Shown here: positions 55,025 to 62,050 of the stretch, piece by piece
Position numbering within the stretch: the first letter of the stretch is position 1
How the letters are laid out: every line of letters begins with the position of its first letter
NCBI RefSeq assembly: GCF_041435355.1
Contig: NZ_CP108442.1
Coordinates: 5,020,501-5,084,500, forward strand
DNA length: 64,000 bases
Direction: 5' to 3'
Origin: Streptomyces sp. NBC_01276
GTDB lineage: Bacteria; Actinomycetota; Actinomycetes; Streptomycetales; Streptomycetaceae
The notes under the pieces: model-generated
What the model was told of the DNA's origin: nothing
Database searches by the model: none
Seen by the model: the letters and a program-made list of their open reading frames with translations, nothing else
Translations under genes and position numbers: made by a program

Positions 55025-55476
55025 CACAGCAACCGCTGACCCTCCTGGAGGTCGAAGCCCTCGCCCGCGGGGCGCACGAGGGCCAGACCGACAAGGCCGG
55101 CCGGCCCTACGCCGAGCACCTCGCGGCCGTGGCCGAGGGCGTCCGCCTGCGCGGCGGCACCCCGGCGCAGCAGGCGGCGGCCTGGCTCCACGACGCCGTC
55201 GAGGACGAGGCCCTCACCCCCGCCGAGCTCGCCGCCACGCCTGTCCCGCAGGAGGTCAAGGCCATGGTGCTGGCCCTCACCAAACGCCCCGGGGAGCCGG
55301 TGGAGGAGTACGCGGCCCGCATCCTCGCCACCCCCGGCGCGGCCCTCGTCAAGGAGGCCGACCTCGCGCACAACGCCGACCCCGTACGCCTCTCCGTACT
55401 GGACGCCCCCACCCGCGACCGGCTGACCGCGAAGTACGCGTACGTGCGCTCCCTCCTCGGCATCACCACCCCGTGA
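55021..55476 (+). CDS. small HD-domain hydrolase (RelA/SpoT-HD or Mesh1-like)
   Basis: 151 residues from ATG 55021, overlapping the previous stop. HD motifs: GAHEGQTDKAGRPYAEH, AAWLHDAVEDEALT and LVKEADLAHNADPVR, resembling the hydrolase half of (p)ppGpp enzymes but without a synthetase or TGS domain. The Mesh1 type degrades ppGpp or NADPH in other organisms; activity here is inference. It is translationally coupled to the PLP decarboxylase. Confidence 0.9.
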   Translation: MTQQPLTLLEVEALARGAHEGQTDKAGRPYAEHLAAVAEGVRLRGGTPAQQAAAWLHDAVEDEALTPAELAATPVPQEVKAMVLALTKRPGEPVEEYAARILATPGAALVKEADLAHNADPVRLSVLDAPTRDRLTAKYAYVRSLLGITTP

Positions 55477-55652
55477 CCCGTACCCCATGCCCGAAATGCG
55501 CCGAGTGCGGGTCCGCTTGGCGGGAATGAGGCGATGGCGATTCGTCACGGGACGGGTAGCCGGGCCCGGTTGGTGGGAGGATGGTGCATGTGGGGGTGTG
55601 CGCCGCCGTACGCCCCGGGCCGGCCAGGGGACGACCGAAGGTGTGATCAGTA

Positions 55653-55847
55653 GTGGCCATTTCGCTGTCAGTGGTGGTTCTGTTGGCGGTCATCCTGGTG
55701 ATCCTCATCCGCGGCAAGCACATGAAGGCCGGCCCCGCGATCGTCGCGGTCCTCTTCGGCTTCTTCCTCGCGTCCAGCTCCATCGCCCCGGACGTCAACC
55801 GCTTCCTGAACTCCCTCGCCGACACCATCGCGGGGATCAAGCTCTAG
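55653..55847 (+). CDS. small conserved membrane protein
   Basis: 64 residues from GTG 55653. There are two hydrophobic segments (about 3-20 and 28-45) joined by a short basic RGKHMK loop, and an amphipathic tail. It is followed by 157 bases without a gene and then the terminator of the displaced tRNA. It is typical of unnamed Streptomyces small membrane proteins; function unknown. Confidence 0.75.
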   Translation: MAISLSVVVLLAVILVILIRGKHMKAGPAIVAVLFGFFLASSSIAPDVNRFLNSLADTIAGIKL

Positions 55848-56004
55848 CGAAACGACCCGGCTCCGGGCCCGGGGAGACGCCGCCCGGGATCCTGGATGCC
55901 GGCGGAACGGGTGGGGCGCTGGGCAGACCTCCGGTGGTTCCCCCTCCGGCCGATCGACCCAGTGCCACCCCACGTCCGCGTTGAACGCCGCCCCGGGAAC
56001 GACG

Positions 56005-56043
56005 AAGGGCCAGGTCGAGGAAATCTCCTCTGACCTGGCCCTT
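56005..56043 (-). terminator. terminator of the displaced tRNA-Gly
   Basis: AAGGGCCAGGTC (56005-56016) and GACCTGGCCCTT (56032-56043) pair perfectly, giving a hairpin with a T-rich side ten bases beyond the 3' end of the tRNA fragment. It marks the chromosomal side of the integration junction. Confidence 0.75.
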
Positions 56044-56053
56044 TGTGCTTCAG

Positions 56054-56095
56054 AGCGGGTGACGGGAATCGAACCCGCGTAGCTAGTTTGGAAGA
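56054..56095 (-). other. 3' fragment of tRNA-Gly(TCC): attachment site of an integrated element
   Basis: On the minus strand the sequence reads from the anticodon loop (CTTCCAA, anticodon TCC) through the 3' anticodon stem ACTAG, variable loop, T-arm GCGGG-TTCGATT-CCCGT and acceptor CACCCGC plus discriminator T. The 5' half is absent: the base-paired partner CTAGT and the D-arm do not follow, and similarity stops near 56095. This is the classic duplicate left when an element integrates into a tRNA 3' end. No CCA is encoded. Confidence 0.85.
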
Positions 56096-56306
56096 TCGCG
56101 TACGCCCTTCCCCGCCCACCAGCCAAGCCCCTGACCTGCACGCCCCCGCCCGCCTGCCCGCCATTCCCCGAGGCTCCCCACAGAAGCCCTCCCGTCCGGG
56201 CACGCGGGGGACACGGCCTTTTGCACCCTGGGACAGCGGTAGCGCGGGCTAAACGCGGTTGTGGCACACCGCTGCCACATCGCAGGATGCCAGCCAGGGA
56301 GGGACG

Positions 56307-56660
56307 ATGGAACGACACGAGTTGATGCGGCTGCTGGCCGGTGACGACGCGGCGTCCAAGGCTGCTCTGGCGGCCCTCGTCGACGGCGGCGAGTACGTCG
56401 TGACGGAGGACTGGATCATCTCCTCGGAGGTCCACGCCCGCGTCCTGACGAAGCGACTTCCAAGCATGCGGCGGAGGGGCGTGGAAACGCTGGAGGTGGA
56501 GCGGGCGGTGCAGATCCTCGGCGAGCGCGCCCAGCCGATCCTCTGCGGAATTGTCAGAGACTCCGATGGCTCGTGGCTCTTCAGGTTCTTCCTCACCGAA
56601 GACGGCGGCGCACTGGTGGCCTGCATCGGCATGCGGCGGCCCGACAAGCGGCCATCGTAG
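56307..56660 (+). CDS. unknown small protein of the element
   Basis: 117 residues from ATG 56307, GGGAGGGA upstream. The amino half is alpha-helical with an ELMRLLAGDDAASKAAL start; the middle carries SSEVHARVLTKRLPSMRRRG and the end is a beta hairpin (GSWLFRFFLTEDGGALVACI). No domain recognised. First gene inside the junction, convergent with the GntR gene. Confidence 0.7.
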   Translation: MERHELMRLLAGDDAASKAALAALVDGGEYVVTEDWIISSEVHARVLTKRLPSMRRRGVETLEVERAVQILGERAQPILCGIVRDSDGSWLFRFFLTEDGGALVACIGMRRPDKRPS

Positions 56661-56752
56661 GAGTCCGGCCAGCGGGGTCAGACGTCGCCCTGAGCCGCCT
56701 CAAGGCCTTCCACGAACGCATTGTGGAAGGCCCCTTTTCTCCGACGGCCGCT

Positions 56753-57508
56753 CTAGCGGCTGACAGGGATCTCGTAGACGATCTCGCAGAGCGCGGCGGG
56801 GATGACGATGTCCGCAGTCTCCACGGGCTGCCCCTGGTCGCTGTAGTACGTCCGCCGGATGTGCGTAACCAGTGCGGCCTTCTGGATCCCGAGGAGTGAT
56901 GCCTCCTCGGCGGTCGCCTGCCGCGGCTCCGGTTGCTCCACGGCATGGCTGACGCTGATCCCGATCGCGGCCATCCGGTTCACGACGCCAACCCCCGCAT
57001 GCGGCCCGCCCTCTGGCAGGACGACTAGCGTGCCCGCGGTGAGCTCGTACGGCTCCCAACTCGTCGACAACTGCACCGGCCGACCGTCAGCGAGGAACTC
57101 GTAAACGGTCCGGACGCACAGCTCGCCCTCGGCAATCCCGAGCCGCGCCGCAATCTCGCCCGGGGCCGGCACCTTCGCTTCGGTCCGGCTCTCCCAGTTG
57201 CCCTGCTTGCCCAAGGCCTGCATGTCTGCCCGGAACGGAGAACCGCCGGGCTGCTCACGCGCCGAGGACCGAACCACCCGCACACGCCGCCGAGGCTCCG
57301 CGACGTACGTACCCGAACCCGCCCGCCCCTCAAGCACACCCTGGGAGATCAGCAACTCCTGCGCCCGGCGGACCACGTTCTCGCCCACACCGCACTCCTC
57401 GGCGATCTGGGCGCGCGACGGCAGTCGATCGCCGGCCGTCCACTCGTGCTCCGCGATCCGCTGCCGCAGGACGTCGGCGATGCGGAGATAAGGCGGCTGC
57501 TCAGGCAT
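56753..57508 (-). CDS. GntR-family regulator with UTRA domain (KorSA-like)
   Basis: 251 residues from ATG 57508. The winged helix is at residues 5-75 (YLRIADVLRQRIAEHEW, then GENVVRRAQELL). A UTRA ligand domain follows (LCVRTVYEFLADGRPVQ, then ISVSHAVEQPEPRQAT). In pSAM2-type elements such proteins (KorSA) repress transfer and replication genes. Two identical-type palindromes lie directly upstream of its start and cover the divergent promoter of the small genes at 57587 onward. Confidence 0.9.
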   Translation of the reverse strand: MPEQPPYLRIADVLRQRIAEHEWTAGDRLPSRAQIAEECGVGENVVRRAQELLISQGVLEGRAGSGTYVAEPRRRVRVVRSSAREQPGGSPFRADMQALGKQGNWESRTEAKVPAPGEIAARLGIAEGELCVRTVYEFLADGRPVQLSTSWEPYELTAGTLVVLPEGGPHAGVGVVNRMAAIGISVSHAVEQPEPRQATAEEASLLGIQKAALVTHIRRTYYSDQGQPVETADIVIPAALCEIVYEIPVSR

Positions 57509-57517
57509 GTGGAAAAT

Positions 57518-57548
57518 CTAGTCCACTAGCTCTAATCTAGTTAACTAG
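57518..57548. promoter_or_regulatory. twin GntR operator palindromes
   Basis: CTAGTCCACTAG (57518-57529) and CTAGTTAACTAG (57537-57548) are perfect palindromes with centres 19 bases apart, about two helical turns. They lie between the GntR gene and the divergent small-gene cluster. Confidence 0.75.
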
Positions 57549-57586
57549 CTTCACGCAACGTGTTCAATCGGCGACGGAGGCCCTCG

Positions 57587-57865
57587 GTGCCCGCTTCGGA
57601 AGCAAGGGCCAAGGACCTCGCCACCCGGCTCTCAGCCCTTGGGCTGACCACACGAGTGGAGCCGCACGCCACATACACCTCGATCGAAGCGGAGGTACCG
57701 GAAGCGCTGCCCGCCGAATCGTGGCGGGAGGTCCTGAACGTGGTGGCAGAGGCCGACCGGTTCGGTCTCCTCGCCAGCAGCTTGACCGGCCGCACCCTCT
57801 GGGCCGCCGTAAACGAAGCGGTCCCCGCGACGCGCGACGTCCGGGGACCCGGCCATCAGCGATAG
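57587..57865 (+). CDS. unknown small protein of the element
   Basis: 92 residues from GTG 57587, chosen because GGAGG lies six bases upstream; a GTG at 57560 in frame is weaker. The sequence EARAKDLATRLSALGLTTRV suggests a helix followed by an alternating beta pattern and a second helix (WREVLNVVAEADRFGLLASS). No family recognised. First gene of a tightly packed set running to 59393. Confidence 0.7.
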   Translation: MPASEARAKDLATRLSALGLTTRVEPHATYTSIEAEVPEALPAESWREVLNVVAEADRFGLLASSLTGRTLWAAVNEAVPATRDVRGPGHQR

Positions 57866-57877
57866 GAGCTGATCAGC

Positions 57878-58120
57878 GTGCACAACCGTATGGGCACCCC
57901 TGCCACCCCCACCAGTGGGCTGCAACTCCCCGCGCTCTCCTACGCCACACACGCGAGGGTCCCCTACTGGTCGAGCTCGTGCGCGATCGGCACGCACTCC
58001 CAGTGCACCCAGTCGATCCCCGTCAAGCCGCCCGCGGGTATCCCGGTGAGGTACGAGGCCTGCGCCTGCTCCTGCCACACCCCGAACGATGCGACGGAAC
58101 CGCAGCAGGTGGACCAGTGA
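57878..58120 (+). CDS. unknown Cys-containing small protein of the element
   Basis: 80 residues from GTG 57878, AGGAG upstream. It contains four clustered Cys residues in two groups (SSSCAIGTHSQC and EACACSCH), so metal binding or disulfides are possible. Pro-rich ends. Its stop overlaps the next GTG (GTGA). Function unknown. Confidence 0.65.
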   Translation: MHNRMGTPATPTSGLQLPALSYATHARVPYWSSSCAIGTHSQCTQSIPVKPPAGIPVRYEACACSCHTPNDATEPQQVDQ

Positions 58121-58341
58121 GCGGGTGGGCCCCCAACGGCTCACTCGCCGCCAGTGTCGAGATCACATCGATCAGCGTGCAGCGTGGCGACGTCATCGAG
58201 ATCGGCGGCCAGCCGTGCCGCGTCGCCGACCTCGTCCAGCTGACTGCAGGCGCCAAGCGTCTGTTCTTCGAGTCGGGCGAAGTGCTGACGATGCACCCGC
58301 AGAGCCAATTCACCGCGATCCGAATGATGAAGAAGTGGTGA
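58117..58341 (+). CDS. unknown small beta-barrel-like protein of the element
   Basis: 74 residues from GTG 58117, overlapping the preceding stop by four bases. A run of strands (VEITSISVQRGDVIEIGGQP, then RLFFESGEVLTMH) looks like a small SH3/OB-type barrel, with a basic MMKKW tail. It overlaps the following GntR gene by four bases. It could bind nucleic acid or a partner; this is only a guess from pattern. Confidence 0.65.
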   Translation: MSGWAPNGSLAASVEITSISVQRGDVIEIGGQPCRVADLVQLTAGAKRLFFESGEVLTMHPQSQFTAIRMMKKW

Positions 58342-59393
58342 TCCGGCCCGTGCCTTCCCGCCGCCAGGCCATCGCCGACGACATCCGCCACCAGATCTCG
58401 ACGAGCCACTTCAAGGCCGGCGAACGCCTCCCGTCCGAGGCCCAACTCGCCGCCCGCTACAAGGTCAGCACACCAACCCTCCGAAGCGCCCTCGCGCTCC
58501 TCGAAGGCGAAGGCCTGGTCGAGAAGATCCACGGCAGCGGCAACTTCGTCCGCCACCCACTCCGCAAGATCACGTATGTCGGTGGCGGAGTCGCAGAGGC
58601 AATCGCGCCCAGAGGGGCGACTGTCCGCCGCACGGCGCAGCTTCAAGCACACGGCCACTTGGCCGACCTTCTGAACGTCCCACCCCTCAGCCCGCTCACC
58701 GAAATCATCTACGTCACCCACGAAGGGAAGTCGCCACACAGCCTGGCTCGCATCTACATCCCCGGCGACTTGACGCCGACCGACTCACCAGTCGGCTCGT
58801 CCGTGCCCGTGACCATCGCGACCCGCTTCGTAGACCGCCGTCCTCCGCTGGCCGAAATCCAAGAGCGGCTCAGTGCCCGCCTTCCTACTCAGGAGGAGGC
58901 AGCGGCCCTTCGGATCAGCACGTCCTTGGCCGTCCTTTCCCTCACCCGCGTGGCGACCGACGTCACCGGCCGGGTGGTCGAGGCGGCCCTCCTGGTTCTT
59001 CCGGGCGACAGGGCGGATGCCCTCTTCACCACCCGCGTCATGGCCGCGGATGAGGAGCGCGAAGAAATGACGTCGGGCAACGAACTGCGTCTCCTCCCGT
59101 GGTCAGGCCCCGACAACAAGCCGTGCTTCCTGAGTACTGAGGACGCCGCCGGCTACCTGTCCCGCCTGGCGGACGACATTGAAGAGACCCAACTCGACTT
59201 GGGGTCCGCCCTCCTAGCCCACGCCCTCGAAGTCCTCGCCGAAGCGGATCCAGACCCGGAGGAACTTCACCTCCTGGCGACGGACCTGACCGGAGCCCTC
59301 CGAGACGCGGTCCGCGTAGCAACCAGCCGCGGCCACCGCCTCCCGCACCCGGCACACTCCGCACACGATGGGCCGCCGGCGGACTCCAGCTAG
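58338..59393 (+). CDS. GntR-family regulator with UTRA domain and C-terminal extension
   Basis: 351 residues from GTG 58338, overlapping the previous stop. Winged helix at residues 8-72 (RQAIADDIRHQISTSHFKAG, then RSALALLEGEGLVEKIHGSG). UTRA domain at about 90-235 (IIYVTHEGKSPHSLARIYI). The last 110 residues form an extra helical domain (GYLSRLADDIEETQLDLGSA, then HALEVLAEADPDPEELHLLA) not part of ordinary GntR-UTRA proteins. Its tight coupling to the three small genes suggests an autoregulated unit. It is followed by a terminator. Confidence 0.88.
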   Translation: MIRPVPSRRQAIADDIRHQISTSHFKAGERLPSEAQLAARYKVSTPTLRSALALLEGEGLVEKIHGSGNFVRHPLRKITYVGGGVAEAIAPRGATVRRTAQLQAHGHLADLLNVPPLSPLTEIIYVTHEGKSPHSLARIYIPGDLTPTDSPVGSSVPVTIATRFVDRRPPLAEIQERLSARLPTQEEAAALRISTSLAVLSLTRVATDVTGRVVEAALLVLPGDRADALFTTRVMAADEEREEMTSGNELRLLPWSGPDNKPCFLSTEDAAGYLSRLADDIEETQLDLGSALLAHALEVLAEADPDPEELHLLATDLTGALRDAVRVATSRGHRLPHPAHSAHDGPPADSS

Positions 59394-59416
59394 TCAGGCC
59401 TCACACGAGACACCGG

Positions 59417-59445
59417 AGCGGCCCCCGACTGAGTCTGGGGCCGCT
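59417..59445. terminator. 9-bp hairpin after the second GntR gene
   Basis: AGCGGCCCC (59417-59425) and GGGGCCGCT (59437-59445), followed by TCGG; 24 bases past the stop. Confidence 0.65.
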
Positions 59446-59647
59446 TCGGCACACACGGCTCCGGAGGCCCCGTGCGTCTAAGCCGTTTGTGCACGTCAGG
59501 AGCTAGCCAGCGGATGCAGCGCCGCTGCTCGTCCACGGATAGGCCGCGAAGTTACAGGTCTGACTCTCACCGGATGGGGGAGGACGGGGGGTGGAGATCG
59601 GGTCCAAGCCCCGTGGGACTGTCGGTGTGATGATCTAGGGTCGCCCC

Positions 59648-60757
59648 ATGACCGCTAGCGTTGAAGAGATCAACCCGGGCGATGTTCGCACGCGGACTCA
59701 GATCCGTGCAGTCTTCGGGGGAAGTCCGCAGGGAGGGATCTGCCCTTCAGAGGACATGCACAGCGTCAGTCTCTACTCCGACCCCGACGTGGGGGAGCGC
59801 GCCGGCTACTACGACGGCTGGCTGGCCGAGGATGACGAGCTGGGCGCCGTGTACGAGTACACCGGTGCCGGCAAGACTGGTAACCAGACCTTCGACGGCG
59901 TCGCTGGCTCCGGGAACCGGGCGATCCTGCGGCATGCTGAGCAGGGCCGGGTCCTTCGCGTCTTCACCCGCGTCGGCAAGCTGCCCGGAAGCGACACGAA
60001 GACGCATCGATATCTTGGGGAATTTACCCTGGATGGCCTGCAACCGTACGAATGGCGCAGGGTCCACGGGGAAGACGACATCGAGCGCAACGTCATCGTT
60101 TTCAGGCTTCGTCCCGAAGGTGTCATCCGGCGCGAGGAGCAGGATGTCATCCCAGCCGCCGAGGAAACATTCGCCGAGTTTGTGTCCTTCCAGCCTGTGA
60201 CGGCGGCAATGTTTCAGTCGGACCCAGCCACGAGCGGAGCCTTGCCGCTCCCGAAGCAGCGCGTCCGCACAGGAACCACCAGGGGAAAGGCCGCCCCGAA
60301 CACGGAGACAAGCGGCACCTTCGTAGTGCCCGAGGCCTTCGGTACCAAGCTGAGTATTCGTGCAGCCACCGCTGCTACGGTCGCCGTCAGGCACGAAGCT
60401 GAGCTCACGCAGGAGTACAAAGAGTTGCTGGAGTCCGCCGGCCATCAGACCGGGGCCTTCCAGATCAAGGTGAAGGGGCTCACTTCAACCCTGCGCACTG
60501 ACCTGTACGACGCGACAGATCATGTCCTGTACGAAGCTAAGGGGTCGAATTCGCGGGAAGACATCCGGATGGCCTTGGGGCAGATCCTGGATTACAGCCG
60601 CTATGTCACGGCACCAGGTCGTGAAGACGAACCCAGGCGCGCGATCCTGCTGCCAGCGGCCCCCACTCCCGACATGTACGCCCTGCTCGACCGCTACGAC
60701 GTCGCGGTGGTGTATCGCTCCGCCGACGGCAAGTTCGTAGGACCGTTGGTTCCCTAG
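59648..60757 (+). CDS. SRA/YDG-domain protein with C-terminal PD-(D/E)XK nuclease (putative modification-dependent restriction enzyme)
   Basis: 369 residues from ATG 59648. The first 160 residues match the SRA (YDG) fold that flips modified cytosines: GGSPQGGICPS, then YYDGWLAEDD, VYEYTGAGKTGNQTF and GNRAILRHAEQGRVLRV. A linker of about 80 residues leads to a nuclease-like core with DLYDATDHVLYEAKGS at about 284-299, giving the D-x(n)-E-x-K triad, and a helix EDIRMALGQILDYSRYV typical of restriction-endonuclease folds. Order SRA then nuclease is like MspJI. Expected role: cut DNA with modified bases (type IV restriction). Specificity unknown. Confidence 0.82.
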   Translation: MTASVEEINPGDVRTRTQIRAVFGGSPQGGICPSEDMHSVSLYSDPDVGERAGYYDGWLAEDDELGAVYEYTGAGKTGNQTFDGVAGSGNRAILRHAEQGRVLRVFTRVGKLPGSDTKTHRYLGEFTLDGLQPYEWRRVHGEDDIERNVIVFRLRPEGVIRREEQDVIPAAEETFAEFVSFQPVTAAMFQSDPATSGALPLPKQRVRTGTTRGKAAPNTETSGTFVVPEAFGTKLSIRAATAATVAVRHEAELTQEYKELLESAGHQTGAFQIKVKGLTSTLRTDLYDATDHVLYEAKGSNSREDIRMALGQILDYSRYVTAPGREDEPRRAILLPAAPTPDMYALLDRYDVAVVYRSADGKFVGPLVP

Positions 60758-60765
60758 CTCACCTC

Positions 60766-60806
60766 GCCGCGGGCTCGCATCTCTCCACGAGTGCGGAGCC
60801 CGCGGC
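60766..60806. terminator. 11-bp hairpin between the two cargo nuclease genes
   Basis: GCCGCGGGCTC (60766-60776) and GAGCCCGCGGC (60796-60806), 19-base loop, exactly between the two convergent stops. Confidence 0.7.
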
Positions 60807-60812
60807 AGTCGA

Positions 60813-61619
60813 CTAGACCGTCCAGGTCTTAACCAGCCGACCCAGCGGCGCGGCCCCCGCATATGGAACTAGGTCGAGCGGATTCATCCATGCATCCGAG
60901 AAATGGATGTTGAGGTGGAGCGCTAGCGCGAGAAGGATGTCCTGGTCGGGTTCGGCATCGACTTGGACGAGCGACGCCCCAGCCACCGGGGATCTGAGGA
61001 GAGAGCCCGTTCGCGGGTCGCCCCACTGCAGGTGCCCCTTTCCCGCTACCCACACACTGTCTGGCCATTCGATCGGGTTGCGAGTCCGACACCATTGCAC
61101 GAGGTGGTTTCCAATGGTCTCCAGATTGAGGCCGCCAAAGGCAACAATCATGCCCGAGGTTGGAAAGAAGTCGTGGGTCTTCCCATAAGCTTTCGTGTTT
61201 CGGGGAACGGTTCCTGGGATGGGGCGGTACGCCGTCTTGGGCATGATGCGCATCCGGCTGATTTTGGTGCAGGCGTCAACCAGCTGTACCCCGTCAAGCT
61301 TCGTCTTTACTTCGACAACGCCATATACGCATTCATTGGGGATGATCCGGAACCCCTTTAGGGTCGTGAACGGCGGTGTCCCTCGATCAATGAGGACGAT
61401 GTCCGACTGGGGTGAGACGTCGCCATTTGCCGAGATTACCTCTACGTTATGCACCGCTTCCACGTGCGCCGGCAAATATCCGGAAAGGAACTGCTGGATA
61501 AGCACTTCGCGAGACGTTCCGGCTTCGCCGTTGTGATTAAAATTCTGGGATTGCTCGAAGTCGGCACGCATTCTGCTTGCGACTGAGCGAAGGATCTTTC
61601 CGAGTTTCTCCTGTGTCAC
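60813..61619 (-). CDS. DUF6602-like protein with possible PD-(D/E)XK nuclease fold
   Basis: 268 residues from GTG 61619. The pattern resembles DUF6602 proteins: GTSREVLIQQFLSGYLPAHV near residue 35, then SDIVLIDRGTPPF (Asp at about 71) and ECVYGVVEVKTKLD (Glu and Lys at about 101-104), the D...ExK arrangement of PD-(D/E)XK nucleases. The C-terminal half is a mixed alpha/beta region. Base composition is lower in GC than the core chromosome. Related proteins occur near phage-defence genes; activity is unproved. Convergent with the SRA nuclease. Confidence 0.7.
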   Translation of the reverse strand: MTQEKLGKILRSVASRMRADFEQSQNFNHNGEAGTSREVLIQQFLSGYLPAHVEAVHNVEVISANGDVSPQSDIVLIDRGTPPFTTLKGFRIIPNECVYGVVEVKTKLDGVQLVDACTKISRMRIMPKTAYRPIPGTVPRNTKAYGKTHDFFPTSGMIVAFGGLNLETIGNHLVQWCRTRNPIEWPDSVWVAGKGHLQWGDPRTGSLLRSPVAGASLVQVDAEPDQDILLALALHLNIHFSDAWMNPLDLVPYAGAAPLGRLVKTWTV

Positions 61620-62050
61620 GCGGCGATCTTAGAGACGCTCATTGCTCGCCGTAAGATCAGAAATGACGCCAGTATGGCCGGAAACCGCCCACTTGGGCGT
61701 CCTGCTCGGCCGGGGGTGGCGGGGGCGTCGAGGTCCGACAGGTCACCGTTCGGGCTCACGCTTGGGTTCGGCCGCTGGTGAATGGGGGGCGACGGAGGAA
61801 CTGCGTGCGGCCCGGTGGGTGGCCAAAGGCGCTGTTGTGCGCCCCCCCTTGCGTCTGACGCCCTCTTGCGCGACACACGTTCCCAGCTGCACGGTTTCTT
61901 TGATGCTGCTTCGGCGCTTCGGTGCCGCGAGGGGGAGGGCGATGCCATGGGGTCAGCTACCGCGTGGGCGCGGAGGGCTTTTGGGGAGGTTGTGGATGAT
62001 CTGGTGGACATCATCCCGGCTTACCTCCGGCGGGCTTCAGATCCAGTCTG
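61620..62050. other. 431-bp stretch without a confident gene
   Basis: Several overlapping frames are open but none has good codon pattern and ribosome site along its length. The best is a 40-residue frame from ATG 61947 to 62069 with GGGGGAGGG eight bases upstream (ending VVDDLVDIIPAYLRRA). The DUF6602-like gene's promoter should be at the left end. Confidence 0.5.

Noticed and set aside
52238..55027. Extension of the Eis-like gene frame far upstream on the minus strand
   Set aside because: The extension is antisense to the SpoIIE-type phosphatase and PLP decarboxylase; a ribosome site and the domain start place the true start at 52237.
56054..56095. Functional tRNA-Gly gene
   Set aside because: Only the 3' half is present; the D-arm and 5' anticodon stem are missing, so it cannot fold as a tRNA.
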